Assembly (NCBI GenBank): GCA_947044365.1
Contig: OX345641.1
Coordinates: 328,501 to 392,500, forward strand
Direction of reading: 5' to 3'
DNA from: Petrosia ficiformis
Lineage: Eukaryota; Porifera; Demospongiae; Haplosclerida; Petrosiidae
DNA: 64,000 nucleotides
The notes under the pieces are model-generated. The model worked only from the letters and a program-made list of their open reading frames with translations, was not told where the DNA came from and ran no database searches. Every line of letters begins with the position of its first letter. Within the stretch, counting starts at the first letter, position 1. Positions 52,367 to 64,000 of the stretch are shown here, in pieces. Position numbers and translations under genes: made by a program.

Positions 52367-52490
52367 GTTTCTAAAGTAGTAATACCGTATTATTTTATTT
52401 ATATGTTTGGGAAAATAACTTTGAAATACAATTAATATTATGATGAAAGCAAGATGGTGGAATAAAGATCACAAGCTCTGACCCTGAAAT

Positions 52491-54080
52491 ATGGCCTCTT
52501 CAGAGCCCCAATGCTCCACCTGTCAAGCCACTTCCAGTCCAATGTGGCGTAGAAACGAGGAAGGAGCTACAATATGTCTTGAATGTCATTCTCTTCTGAA
52601 AAAACAAGACAAAGAAATGAAAGAAAAGGTGCCTGACTCTAATACGCATGCACAGTTTTCCAGAAAGAGAAAAGGAAATAAAAGGAGTACCAAGGGAGAC
52701 AAAGGGAAGGGAGGAGTGTCTCGTTCAAGTAACTCACCTGTTGTGGGTAACCGAGGGCAACAACAAGGAAGGAGGAGCTTGTTCAAAAGTAAGGTGAGCA
52801 AAATAAAGTATCATAAGTATAAGTTTAATGATATGATTTCTTAGCCGATACAGGCACCTACACCAGAAACAGAAGTGATAACAACAGATTCTGTCTTCTT
52901 CAAGGTACATTTTATGAGGTTTGCCTAATTGAAATAAATTAGGGCTGGGATGATTAATCGATTAATCAATCGATATTGAAAATTCTCCTAATTATCGATT
53001 ATAAGTCTGTAACATCAATTATGCTAATTATTCCAGAAGACATACTTTTCAAGCATGTGACAGCAAGTAATGCACAATATGGAAGTGACAGGAAGCCTTT
53101 TTGATCATCAAATGGGAGGAGTTTCCTGTATTAATTGACTTAATTGGCCTAATTACTTCCACTGATTTTAATCGATTATCAATCGACTTGAAGTTAGTGA
53201 TAATCGATTTCAGAATCTCAGCTGATTCCCAGCCCTAAAATAAATCGATGAAAGACAAACCTGACCAATAACCTGACCAATACCCTAACCACTCATTGAT
53301 CTTTTTGAATTATTATTCACTCAACGACTTCTCGCAGTGATTCTTACATCTGTTTCAAATGTTTCTCATAGGGATTAGCATATGAAGTTGGTGATGTAGT
53401 GTCAATTCTGGATTACTCTGGTGGGACATATTATGCAATAATACGAGGGTTTTTAATTGATCAGTATTCCGATAAGTATGCAGTCTTGACTTGGGTTCTT
53501 CCAAAAACCCCTTACCCGGTAGAGTTTGATCCAAGAAACTTCATCCTTGGTAAGTATATTTATAGTAATCCACTGATAAATATGAGATTTTAACAATATT
53601 TTGATAAAATTGGTAATAATGTGACTGCACTTATTATGCATGTACAATATCACTCAAAAGTATGGTTACATCTATATATCTATATAGCAATTTCCCTATA
53701 CATATATGCAGGAGCCCATAATGACATTGACCAGAAAGCATAAGAGTTGGAGGGGCAAACGACCACGTATTTAATTAAATTGGTCAAACTATCTGTCTGA
53801 CCATCTGTTACTATGTTTAGAACCCATGTGTATACGCCTTCGTTAAATATGGCCTCTGCACCTTGATGGTCTCCAACATTTATATGGTATAAATATGTAG
53901 ATTAAAAAAATTATTTATAATTTAATAATCTTGGTGTGTACTTTGACAGGTCCTGAAGAGGAGGAACCTCGAAAGTTAGAAACCTTGGAGTTTGTTTGTC
54001 ATTCTCCTCGTTCACTCAGTTTCACTAGTTCCTGTCAATATGATCTTGAACAAATTCACTTATGGCTACCAGATAGATAA
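52491..54080 (+). CDS. GATAD1: GATA zinc finger domain-containing protein 1
   Basis: Chromatin-associated protein found with HDAC/SIN3-type and H3K4me3-linked complexes. Four exons (52491-52793, 52845-52904, 53372-53549, 53950-54080) give 223 residues; human 269. An N-terminal GATA-type finger C-X2-C-X17-C-X2-C is at Cys8, 11, 29 and 32. A basic region follows (KRKGNKRSTKGDKGKGG). The C-terminal half matches GATAD1: PIQAPTPETEVITTDSVFFK, YEVGDVVSILD, YYAIIRGFLIDQYSDK, LTWVLP, FDPRNFILGPEEE and LEFVCHSP. The human poly-Gly insert is missing. An hAT-like element occupies intron 2. Confidence 0.93.
52940..53237. mobile_element. hAT-like MITE, second family, 298 bp
   Basis: Ends TAGGGCTGGGATGATTAATC and GCTGATTCCCAGCCCTA are inverted repeats. 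It is flanked by a perfect 8-bp duplication AAATAAAT (52932-52939 and 53238-53245). Internal ATCGATTAATC-type palindromes. It sits in GATAD1 intron 2. Confidence 0.9.
53709..53748. repeat. One-armed relative of the AP5S1 intron foldback
   Basis: CAGGAGCCCATAATGACATT then GACCAGAAAGCATAAGAGTT matches the left arm and loop of 37682-37749. The right arm is missing. Confidence 0.7.
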
Positions 54081-54184
54081 AAATCACATCTGATTATAAT
54101 TTATGTCAAATAAACTTCCTTCACATTCTGGTTTTATGGAAATTCATTTTTTGTAGTTTGTGTGGGTGTGTTCAGTCAACCCTC

Positions 54185-55123
54185 ATGTATTTATTTTGTC
54201 CAACATGTGGTAACTTGTTAATTGTTGAAGAAGGTCCCAGATGTTATAGATTTGCTTGTAACACATGTCCTTATGTACAAGACATTCAGGAAAAGGTATA
54301 TATAATAAATTATACAGCTGTGGTTTAACCTCTCATTCCAAGACTCAATGGAGTCTGGAGACAGGACTAGTTGTAATTGTGTCTCTTCTTAGGTCTCCTC
54401 TTACACATTTCCTAAACTCAAAGAAGTTGATGATGTGTTGGGAGGATCAGCTGCTTGGGAGAATGTGGATCACACTGATGGTTAGTTAGTACTAACTGAT
54501 AATGCCGCCACTATATTTGGTCTCCATCCAAATGATCTGCACTCTTATTATTAATATGTGACTGTCACATGATCTTAATTGCTTAACTAGCAATCATTGA
54601 ATGCACTGATAAATGGATCAGTAAGGTAAATGTGGGGTTTCTGGTCATTTCAGCTACTACTGCTTCTGGAGCGGGGGGAGTTTAGACGCTGACCAATTCT
54701 GATTCTTGCATATTTTACTCCTACCTTCCTACTCTCTTTACTGTGACTGGTGTCTGTAGAAACTCATCACGTTGTAGATCAGGATCACTTGTCCAGAAAC
54801 CACACCCCTAGATTCCATATCCAGAAACCCACCCACTTATCTTAGTTGGTATATTTGTTTGATGTGACTGGTACAGTAATAAGTATAGTAATAATGTAAT
54901 TTCATTGCAATTACATTTTCCTTTGATACACATCAGTTATTATCAGAATATCATATATCAGTACATCACTGTTATTATTAACTTTCATTTTTCAGAGACT
55001 TGCCCAAAATGTGGACACTTGAAAGCATATTTCATGCAAATACAAACCCGATCAGCTGATGAGCCGATGACTACATTTTATAAATGTTGTAATCAAAGTT
55101 GTGGTCACAGATGGAAAGAGTAA
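54185..55123 (+). CDS. POLR3K: RNA polymerase III subunit RPC10 (C11)
   Basis: TFIIS-like Pol III subunit needed for RNA cleavage, termination and reinitiation. Three exons (54185-54295, 54393-54480, 54996-55123) give 108 residues, exactly the human length. The N-terminal zinc ribbon has [13 protein letters not shown] and CNTCPY. The linker is [21 protein letters not shown]. The C-terminal TFIIS-type ribbon is [20 protein letters not shown] then [20 protein letters not shown], which includes the catalytic acidic hairpin D-E. It starts 104 bp after the GATAD1 stop, on the same strand. Confidence 0.97.
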
Positions 55124-55895
55124 CTTAATATCTGTTTATGATTCCACTACCCTAAACTTCATATGATATCTATCTATCTATCTATTGTATAATAGGTCTG
55201 TCTATCCTAAACACATTCAAATTTGTATCTATTATGAGTACCATTTGCAAATTTTGGCCAGTATTGGCTTGCGTGTGTTTAGCATCGTCATTTTGTACAC
55301 AAGCCAATATTAGCAGTATAATGACTACTCTTTGTAGATAGCAAAGTCTCTCCATACAAACTGGATAAATATAATGTCAACTATTTTTATGTAAGTGAAG
55401 GTTTAGGCCTTTACAAATAATTATTTTCAACATGTTATATAACATCATGACATATGCGAGTGTTTCATGAGATGAAAGGTAGTTTTCTTATCTGTAGCCA
55501 ATGGTTACATAGATTGGGTGTGGTCTTTAGTACATTCTCTAGTAAGAACTGTGGATAAATTGATAATCATACCAATAATATTCAAAAAGTGACCCTCTCC
55601 ATAAAATCATTTTGCTTAAAATAAACACTAACCTCATTACTCAGCCATTTTGTAAAGGAGCCCTACATAATGTGTTTAACAAGAAGACTGATGACTACTC
55701 TTCATGCGTAACACATTTCGTTGGCTTCCTGTACTAAATGCCTGAATAACGAGTGTTTGAATAGAGGGCATTACCAATAACAACAGTTCATATATAAATA
55801 TGTTACAGATTATTACTTTAATGGCTTCCATTACTGGTTTAGAACACAACTGATAGACTGGTAATGACATTACAATAAGACATAGCTTCTCCTAA
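55124..55895. other. Convergent 3' region between POLR3K and the minus-strand gene
   Basis: AT-rich. A minus-strand open frame at 55676-55870 preceded by a plausible acceptor could be an alternative last exon of the minus-strand gene, but it is hydrophobic, low-information and shows no homology I recognise. Confidence 0.4.
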
Positions 55896-58800
55896 TTAAA
55901 AGAAAATTATAATAGAAATAATATGGTATATCATGTGACTAACTAATACATGCGGTATACTCTTTGTGTCGGTGACAATGAATTGGTTAATTTTTTCTAA
56001 AATGTTTCTTCCTTCCTTTGTACATTCAAGCCTCAATCTTGTTTTGGTTTCTTGTTCCAACAAGATAAACCTGTAATATACAAGTGTTATCAAATAATCA
56101 TGTGATAGTCACATGATAAACTGACCAATTAGGTTTGTTATCCCTCTTTGCTCTTTCAAGAAGGCTTGTTTGATATGCTTTCTCTCTCATGTGTATAAGT
56201 TCTTTTCCAATGTTAGCTCCATACTTCAGTGATTGGATCTTGGAGAGCAACCGTTTCTCCGAATTTCTAATGACAAACAAAAGGTTCTTTATTGTGTATT
56301 CAGTATCCATCACGGGTTTTGAATGTATGATAACACAATGTTCATAAAACATGAATAATGATTTCTTACTGTTCTTTTTCCTCTAAAGTCTCTCGAGTTT
56401 GCATTCCTAATTCATCTTTTAAAATACGAAATTCATCATAACAAGATTCCATTCTTTTACTGTGATCTTTCTTCCTATTTGTATAAACAATTTCAATGAT
56501 AACAATATACAGCTAAGAGCTTGCAGCTATATGTTGGAGGAACTATTAGTCCTATCAACTGATTACAGGAGAACCTTGGCTAGCTACAAGACTATGCCCT
56601 GCCACAAACCTTTCTTCTTCTGATGTTTCAGTAAAGGTGATTGTTCGTTGCCATGGTGGTATTGACCTGCTAAATTCAAACAGAGTTTCCTGACAGTCAT
56701 ATGACGATCATGTGATGTACATACCTAGGAGATGTTCTGCTGCTAAATAGATCAGTCTTTCCTTTCAATTGCCCTCCAAAATTTCCATGCGATTCTTGTG
56801 TTTTGATTGGCTGATTTTTAGCAATATTAACACAACTAACAAGACGATGAGAAGCTAATATCTGATGATGGGTGTGGTCTTGTGTGAATTCCCTTATAAG
56901 GGAATGAAGAGGTTTTTGCGATATGTGTTTTAATGCAGCTGGTGATAATGGATTCTGCAAAAAGATAATTATGATACAGAGAGTAATTGGCTAAACATAC
57001 TTTGCTTTTCAAGTCCTTAGATTTCATATTGTGCAAGCAGCATAATAATAAATAAATAGTCTTTAGTTTTAATAGTTGTTGTTGACTTCGATCAACTTCT
57101 GGCCTGTTGTTTGAGGAAAAAAAGTAAATTGTTATGCAGAGGCTAGGTCAGTATTCAGTGCTAGGCACTTCTCAGATCAGAAAGACAAAGCCAGCTACAA
57201 TAGATATTTATAATGATCTTGACATTAATTAATGTTCACATAATTATAGCTCGAATATATCAACAAAATAATAATTTTTCAGTGCATTATTGTCCTTATA
57301 TCAGTTTCAGATTGAGCTACAATTATAAACTAGTGGCCTGGCCTAGTGGTTAAAGTGCTGGCCTGCAATCGAAAGGTTGCAGGTTCAATCCCCACAAGGT
57401 GCAGGCTTTTTTCGCCCATGAGTATACTTATCTCCACCCTCGAAATGAGGAGGTGTTTATCACCACATTCTTTGGAGGGGATGTAAAGCTGTTTGTCCTG
57501 GGGAGATGGTTAATATTAGCAACTTGTGCTATACAACCTTCCTCATTACCCATATTTGGTAAAACATTTGCAGAAAAAAATGATCAACGTGTAATGAGCC
57601 CCTACCACTCTACAATACGGTGGCTATGCAAGACTAACGTTAATCTTATTACTACTGAAACACCATGTACTATAATAATTATAAGGTCATTCATTATAAA
57701 TGAGACTATACATAAATAAATCAATCCCATGTGAAAGCAATCATAGGATTGTGCTATAACTGAAACACATAGTTTACCTGGTTTTTCTAGCTTCACTTTT
57801 TGTGGAAGAAGTCTGTTTGAAATGAGTTGCAGCTAATGCAACTAGGAGATTTGAAAATGCGGTATTCCTTCGACTTGAACTATCAGCACGAGCTGTAACT
57901 GGTGGACATTTGTCACTTATGGTGTCCAGTTGCTTGTCTTTTAATGGAGTACTTAAACACATTCTGTCTGATGCTTTGTTTGTCAGACTACTGAGGTAAA
58001 TTGATGGATTGTGAATTTGTTTCAAATCCCCATGTTCAATCGGCTGATTAGAATCTCTCAAGAAACTCTACACAAGAAACCCAATCATTGACGTAATTAT
58101 AATAGTAAAGATAAATGGAAACTTCATGATTAGTAAAACAACTAACATAATTACATTATTGATTCAGGTGATCAAATCAATTCTGGCCTTTTATATAATT
58201 ATAAACCTTGGGGGGCTCCAGGGGCTGGTGCCGAACTATTCAAATTTCTCACAACAATATTACATAATGACGAAAGTACAGAATGCCAGAAAGTTATGGT
58301 GGGTGCCCCAGCCCCTTATGTAATTTATCTTTCTACCGCTTTTCTTTATCTGAGGTTCTGTTATACTCTATTATAAATATATTCACCTTCCTTCTTTTTT
58401 GTCTTGTTAACATGTCAAAATAACTGGTTCCAGCATCCATTTCCTTTATGCTCCATTCATTAGCTCGGATTTCAAGATTAATTGAGGATAGTCCTCCATT
58501 CAAAGATCTAGTCACATGACTACGACCTTTATTAGCTGATGTCTTGTGTACTCGAATCTATTACATAATTTAATTAATGCATAATGAGATTTAATTAATA
58601 ATGTCTTACTATATCATCACTACTGACTTGTCCCTTGTGCTCCCATTCACCATCATGAATTCGAAGTCCTTTGGACTGAGAAATGATGTGATAAGATTTT
58701 GTTGTGTGCATGCAGTGTGTTAACATTGTATAAGATGGATGTATAGTAGTATTGCACCAATAGTATTGCACCAATACATATTTTGCTTATACTGTAGAAA

Positions 58801-59185
58801 ACTATGATTATACACATATACCACAGCAGGTGGTATATGTGATCCTAACCATGGTTTATATACATACCTGATATGACACAGCATATGGATGTAGTTGTGG
58901 AGCCGAAATACTGAAATATTTTGCAATCCATTCAAAAATATCTGTGTCTATTAAATCACCAACAGTTTTGTAAGGTTGATGTTTGACAGAGAAGAACCCA
59001 GTATCAAGATGTTTGTTTCTGCAGAGTTTGTGAGTTTTGTAATCTTCTGGACTTTCTGATAGGAATCTGGTCTCGGTTCTTGTGATAACAGGGGTTTGGT
59101 ACCTGCATTTGAGACGTGGAGATGCTAGTACTCCAGAGGTTTGCAATTGAGATCTGATATGACGAAAGTTGTCATTGAACGACAT
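55896..59185 (-). CDS. Unrecognised multi-exon protein with C-terminal coiled coil
   Basis: I do not recognise this family. Ten exons join in phase: 58868-59185, 58610-58675, 58387-58557, 57778-58067, 57001-57103, 56725-56954, 56610-56669, 56370-56474, 56126-56266 and 55896-56070, giving about 552 residues. The start ATG 59185 (MSFNDNFRHIRS) lies just after a CpG-rich stretch. The N-terminal part is polar with YKTVGDLIDTDIFEWIAKYF. The middle is Ser/Lys-rich. The last 150 residues are charged and probably helical coiled coil (YDEFRILKDELGMQTRETLE, NSEKRLLSKIQSLK, FILLEQETKTRLRLE, EKINQF). A ciliary or centrosomal role is only a guess from composition. The end is uncertain: a donor GTATTAG within the last frame may lead to another exon. 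Confidence 0.6.
57334..57560 (+). mobile_element. tRNA-derived SINE-like element
   Basis: The head GTGGCCTGGCCTAGTGGTTA resembles a Pol III A box and GCAGGTTCAATCC a B box, spaced as in a tRNA, but the anticodon arm is not a proper stem. The body contains GGAGGGGATGTAAAGCTGTT, similar to the conserved body of many invertebrate SINEs. It lies in an intron of the unrecognised gene. Confidence 0.5.
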
Positions 59186-59259
59186 CCTCTAGTTCTACTG
59201 ACGTGACACGCCCGAGTCGTAATGTCGCATGGACGCGCGCAAGCGACGCAACATGTATG

Positions 59260-59459
59260 NNNNNNNNNNNNNNNNNNNNNNNNNNNNNNNNNNNNNNNNN
59301 NNNNNNNNNNNNNNNNNNNNNNNNNNNNNNNNNNNNNNNNNNNNNNNNNNNNNNNNNNNNNNNNNNNNNNNNNNNNNNNNNNNNNNNNNNNNNNNNNNNN
59401 NNNNNNNNNNNNNNNNNNNNNNNNNNNNNNNNNNNNNNNNNNNNNNNNNNNNNNNNNNN
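59260..59459. other. Assembly gap of exactly 200 N
   Basis: 200 ambiguous bases between the CpG-rich 5' flank of the unrecognised gene and the middle of an RPLP0 exon. The round length suggests a placeholder, not a measured gap. Confidence 0.99.
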
Positions 59460-59706
59460 CTAATTGTGGATGACTATCGACCAAACCTCGAATTATTTTC
59501 CTAAAATATGTTACCATTAGCAACCACTATATCATTTATTAGATTTCTCACTTAATTGTGGTATTCTTTCCCATTAGAGCGACACCTTTCCCACGGAGGG
59601 ACATTCGTATCTGCTGCATTTGTTTGGAACCAACATTGTCAGCACCAACAATAAATATCCTTGGATACTCGCTGAGAAGAGACTACAAAGATGTCATTAA
59701 TATGAC

Positions 59707-59750
<44 letters not shown>

Positions 59751-59820
59751 ACATGAAAAAACTTACTATAAGTCTCTCTGCATAATTAGCCTTCCACGTA
59801 GCTCTGTCTTCCCTGCCCAT
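59460..59820 (-). pseudogene. RPLP0: Truncated second copy of RPLP0 (exons 1, 2 and part of 3)
   Basis: Exons 59767-59820, 59552-59682 and 59460-59500 equal the first copy. The rest of exon 3 and exons 4-10 are missing because the copy stops at the gap. Probably an assembly fragment, not a true pseudogene. Confidence 0.85.
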
Positions 59821-60008
59821 CTTCAGTGAGAGTCAAGGATAGCCTCTTGGGTTTAAAGAACTCTAAAGAAGTGTAAATAAATGTGAGGAAATATGTACAC
59901 AACCACTTACAAGCTAACAGAGAAAGACCTTGCACAATACTGTGTAACTATAAACACGTGTTTTGTGCTCAACTGCGCATGCGCAGATCTTGGAAGTAGA
60001 AAGACAAC

Positions 60009-60857
60009 ATGGCTGCACCTGAGCTTGTGAATAGTTTCAAATGTTTTGGAGGTTTCCAGAAGGTTTTCAAGCACGAAAGCAAAGTTCTCAAATGCACTAT
60101 GCATTTCTCAATCTACCTTCCATCTCAGGCAGAAGAAAGCAAAGTACCAGTGATATATTACCTGTCTGGTCTGACTTGTACTCATGAAAATTTCATCCAT
60201 AAAGCTGGTGCACAAAGGTCTGCAGAAGAATACGGAGTTGCCCTCGTGGGTCCTGATACAAGTCCCAGAGGATGCAATATTGAAGGTGAAAACGACAGCT
60301 ATGATTTTGGTAGTGGCGCAGGATTCTATGTTGATGCCACAGTAGAAAAATGGAAGACTAATTACAACATGTATTCGTACATAACTCAAGAGCTACCAAA
60401 AATTATAGAAGCAAATTTTCCAGTAGATCCTTTGCGTAAATCAGTAATGGGTCATAGTATGGGTGGACATGGAGCATTGATTTGTTTCTTAAAAAACCCT
60501 GGCGTTTACAAGTCAGTATCTGCTTTTGCGCCCATTGCAAACCCTTGTGAAAGTAAGTGGGGGACAAAAGCATTTTCTGGGTACCTTGGTCCAAATAAGG
60601 AATCGTGGAAAACATGGGATGCAACTGAACTTGTTAAAAATTTTGAAGGACCTATAACATCATATATCTTAATAGACCAGGGACGTGATGATCAGTTCAT
60701 TCAGGACTTGTTTGGTGAGACATTTGTTGAAGCTTGTAGAGGTAATAGTGTTCCTGTGGTATATCGATTACAGGAGGGGTATGATCACAGCTATTACTTC
60801 ATCAGTACTTTTGTAGCAGATCACGTAAAGCACCATGCAGAAGCAATGAAACAATGA
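60009..60857 (+). CDS. ESD: Second copy of S-formylglutathione hydrolase
   Basis: 282-residue frame identical in translation to the copy at 49998-50846, with the same promoter palindrome at 59973-59986. Either a very recent duplication or, more likely, the same locus assembled twice. Confidence 0.9.
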   Translation: MAAPELVNSFKCFGGFQKVFKHESKVLKCTMHFSIYLPSQAEESKVPVIYYLSGLTCTHENFIHKAGAQRSAEEYGVALVGPDTSPRGCNIEGENDSYDFGSGAGFYVDATVEKWKTNYNMYSYITQELPKIIEANFPVDPLRKSVMGHSMGGHGALICFLKNPGVYKSVSAFAPIANPCESKWGTKAFSGYLGPNKESWKTWDATELVKNFEGPITSYILIDQGRDDQFIQDLFGETFVEACRGNSVPVVYRLQEGYDHSYYFISTFVADHVKHHAEAMKQ

Positions 60858-60950
60858 CATTAAATGTTTTGTATGAGCAACATATAATGATAATTTTTTT
60901 TTTGTTGAGTTGTGTGGTTGTAACTAATAATTATTAGGGGGTGTGGCTCA

Positions 60951-62377
60951 ATGGCCCTGCTGAGTTCTTCAAGGAGATTCCTGTCCTTTGCTTTTAAACC
61001 AGTTTCTCTAATTAGAGTCCATAAGGTACCTTTATGTGGAACGGGTAGTTACAGTGTCATGCGAGGTTTTTCAACTAACAGATCTAGACGCTGGAGAATG
61101 TCAACCACTAAACTGCCCTGGAGGTCCATATACATATCTAGTTCATTAATGTTCACAATTCCAACCATCATTAATAGAAAAGGTATATATATCATCTATG
61201 TATATATGAAACATAAATATGGTAGCACACTACTATAAACAGGAAAAGACTCAAGAAGATTTTAAGAACCTTATCATTTATATATCGTACACTTTTACTT
61301 CTAGATATGAAATTTACTCCAAAGTTTCCATCTGATGTTCCAATGGAGAAGACTAGTAGAATGATGTTATCAGATGATACCAACCCAATGGGTAATGTAC
61401 ATGGAGGTACAATATTGAAATTAATGGAACAGACTGGACATATCATCTCAATGAGACATTGTAACCAGAATGGGAAGCCCGATAACAAAGTCATAACTGT
61501 ACTAGCACGTATGGAGCATACTGACTTTCATTTGCCTATGTATGTAGGAGAAGTGGCTCACGTACAAGGCTTAGTGACCTTCACTTCTGAATACTCGCTG
61601 GAAGTGACTCTTGATGTGTGGGCTGAGAATGTTATAACAGGTTCTAAACGTCATACTAATTCAGCTAGACTATGGTATGTAGCAATTCCTGCTGATGTAA
61701 ATGATTTAGCGAGCAAATTCAGACCTGTATCAATACCTCCATTAACTGGTTTATCTAAAGAAGAGATGGATTCTGGTAAGAAACGTTATGAGGCTCAGAA
61801 AAGAGCACGAAAGTTGGAGGAGGAAATGGTAGGAAAGGAAGACTTTAAAAGATATCGATCTGTTGGATCCGAGGAACCAGAATCAGGCTCAGTTTCAGAA
61901 TCAGGCTCGGTTTCAGCATCTTTCACAACACTTACAAATGTTGTTTTACCGTCTGACTGTACACTATCTGGTCACATGATGGGCGGAGCTTTAATGAAAA
62001 TGCTGGACACAGCTGCTGGTATTTGCGCTGCAAGGCACTGCAAATCTCCAGCTGTTACTGTCTCTTTAGATGCAATTAATTTTCATAGTCCCATTTTGCT
62101 TGGAGAGGTTGTTCTGGCAAATGCTCAGGTTGTATTCACTAGTGCAAAATCAGTTATTATTGAAGTTGTTTGTGAAGCCAAAGGGTTGAAGTCAAATAGA
62201 GATAGAGTTACAAATACAGCCTATTTTACATTTGTATCCATTAATGAAATTGGGCAAGCTCAGAACGTACCACAGCTAAAAGTAACCAATGAAGAGGAGA
62301 AGAGAAAATTCTCTTTAATGAAGCAAATTTATGTGGAGAAAAAGAAAAGAAGAATTGCTGAATCCCAAAAAAACTAA
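60951..62377 (+). CDS. ACOT7: Second copy of the ACOT7-like thioesterase
   Basis: Exons 60951-61182 and 61305-62377; translation and intron identical to 50940-52366. See the duplication note for the likely assembly cause. Confidence 0.9.
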
Positions 62378-62501
62378 GTTTCTAAAGTAGTAATACCGTA
62401 TTATTTTATTTATATGTTTGGGAAAATAACTTTGAAATACAATTAATATTATGATGAAAGCAAGATGGTGGAATAAAGATCACAAGCTCTGACCCTGAAA
62501 T

Positions 62502-64000
62502 ATGGCCTCTTCAGAGCCCCAATGCTCCACCTGTCAAGCCACTTCCAGTCCAATGTGGCGTAGAAACGAGGAAGGAGCTACAATATGTCTTGAATGTCAT
62601 TCTCTTCTGAAAAAACAAGACAAAGAAATGAAAGAAAAGGTGCCTGACTCTAATACGCATGCACAGTTTTCCAGAAAGAGAAAAGGAAATAAAAGGAGTA
62701 CCAAGGGAGACAAAGGGAAGGGAGGAGTGTCTCGTTCAAGTAACTCACCTGTTGTGGGTAACCGAGGGCAACAACAAGGAAGGAGGAGCTTGTTCAAAAG
62801 TAAGGTGAGCAAAATAAAGTATCATAAGTATAAGTTTAATGATATGATTTCTTAGCCGATACAGGCACCTACACCAGAAACAGAAGTGATAACAACAGAT
62901 TCTGTCTTCTTCAAGGTACATTTTATGAGGTTTGCCTAATTGAAATAAATTAGGGCTGGGATGATTAATCGATTAATCAATCGATATTGAAAATTCTCCT
63001 AATTATCGATTATAAGTCTGTAACATCAATTATGCTAATTATTCCAGAAGACATACTTTTCAAGCATGTGACAGCAAGTAATGCACAATATGGAAGTGAC
63101 AGGAAGCCTTTTTGATCATCAAATGGGAGGAGTTTCCTGTATTAATTGACTTAATTGGCCTAATTACTTCCACTGATTTTAATCGATTATCAATCGACTT
63201 GAAGTTAGTGATAATCGATTTCAGAATCTCAGCTGATTCCCAGCCCTAAAATAAATCGATGAAAGACAAACCTGACCAATAACCTGACCAATACCCTAAC
63301 CACTCATTGATCTTTTTGAATTATTATTCACTCAACGACTTCTCGCAGTGATTCTTACATCTGTTTCAAATGTTTCTCATAGGGATTAGCATATGAAGTT
63401 GGTGATGTAGTGTCAATTCTGGATTACTCTGGTGGGACATATTATGCAATAATACGAGGGTTTTTAATTGATCAGTATTCCGATAAGTATGCAGTCTTGA
63501 CTTGGGTTCTTCCAAAAACCCCTTACCCGGTAGAGTTTGATCCAAGAAACTTCATCCTTGGTAAGTATATTTATAGTAATCCACTGATAAATATGAGATT
63601 TTAACAATATTTTGATAAAATTGGTAATAATGTGACTGCACTTATTATGCATGTACAATATCACTCAAAAGTATGGTTACATCTATATATCTATATAGCA
63701 ATTTCCCTATACATATATGCAGGAGCCCATAATGACATTGACCAGAAAGCATAAGAGTTGGAGGGGCAAACGACCACGTATTTAATTAAATTGGTCAAAC
63801 TATCTGTCTGACCATCTGTTACTATGTTTAGAACCCATGTGTATACGCCTTCGTTAAATATGGCCTCTGCACCTTGATGGTCTCCAACATTTATATGGTA
63901 TAAATATGTAGATTAAAAAAATTATTTATAATTTAATAATCTTGGTGTGTACTTTGACAGGTCCTGAAGAGGAGGAACCTCGAAAGTTAGAAACCTTGGA
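62502..64000 (+). CDS. GATAD1: Second copy of GATAD1, cut by window end
   Basis: Exons 62502-62804, 62856-62915, 63383-63560 and the start of the last exon (63961-64000) match the copy at 52491-54080. The end lies outside the window. Confidence 0.9.
62951..63248. mobile_element. Second copy of the 298-bp hAT-like MITE
   Basis: Same element, same intron and same AAATAAAT target duplication as 52940-53237. It was carried along by the large duplication and is not an independent insertion. Confidence 0.9.

Larger units (their letters stand above)
59460..64000. repeat. Duplicate of 49449-53989 (constant offset 10011 bp)
   Basis: Exons, introns, intergenic spacers, the TA microsatellite in RPLP0 intron 1 and the hAT-like element all recur at the same spacing, with no difference seen wherever I compared. 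It starts inside RPLP0 exon 3 immediately after the N run and is cut by the window end. Confidence 0.95.

Noticed and set aside
57334..57406. Second tRNA gene
   Set aside because: A and B box-like motifs are present, but the acceptor and anticodon stems do not pair; scored as a SINE head instead.

Overview
This is a eukaryotic nuclear scaffold, most likely from a marine invertebrate and quite possibly a demosponge. That placement is an inference: the genes are animal-type (KICS2, ANAPC10, peflin, FEM1-like, GATAD1, FKBP11), the sequence is AT-rich, genes are packed 60-200 bp apart, and introns are small but stuffed with tandem repeats. No organism marker was tested. I rebuilt the gene models by hand from homology, GT-AG (one GC-AG) boundaries and codon phase. 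Almost all close to an exact multiple of three, with protein lengths near the human orthologues.

Layout: the 3' part of RPN2 (+, 72-3915); PEF1 (peflin, -, 4748-7052); CAND1 (-, 7183-21391, 34 exons, introns full of distinct minisatellites); three intronless FEM1-like genes (+ 21554-23584; - 23878-25971; - 26182-28236); ANAPC10 (+, 28375-30427); an SRSF2-like SR protein (-, 32091-33501); an FKBP11-like ER prolyl isomerase (+, 33603-34522); a mitochondrial enoyl-CoA hydratase-like protein (-, 34864-36173); AP5S1 (+, 36238-38592); AK2 (-, 38750-41174) with a tRNA-Arg gene antisense in an intron; KICS2 (+, 41324-46562); RPLP0 (-, 46952-49809); ESD (+, 49998-50846); ACOT7-like (+, 50940-52366); GATAD1 (+, 52491-54080); POLR3K (+, 54185-55123); an unrecognised coiled-coil gene (-, about 55896-59185). 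A run of exactly 200 N (59260-59459) follows. From 59460 to the end, the sequence repeats 49449-53989 at a constant offset of 10011 bp: truncated RPLP0, ESD, ACOT7-like and partial GATAD1. This is most simply an assembly duplication.

Themes: (1) Six head-to-head gene pairs share 64-188 bp spacers, two with palindromic NRF1-type sites. (2) CAND1, FEM1-like receptors and ANAPC10 all belong to the ubiquitin-ligase machinery and are contiguous. (3) Several tandem arrays have captured an exon/intron boundary, so introns carry extra copies of a real splice site with adjacent exon bases (CAND1 exons 17, 20, 27; KICS2 exon 4). (4) One CAND1 intron is an array of 78-bp units, a multiple of three, open in frame with both flanking exons except for one point-mutation stop. 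(5) Non-autonomous transposons are visible with intact target-site duplications: hAT-like elements with 8-bp duplications and a pogo-like element with a TA duplication.

I saw no prokaryotic operon, CRISPR array or viral gene, and nothing that amounts to a clearly new biological system. The captured splice sites and the FEM1-like trio are the most unusual signals.
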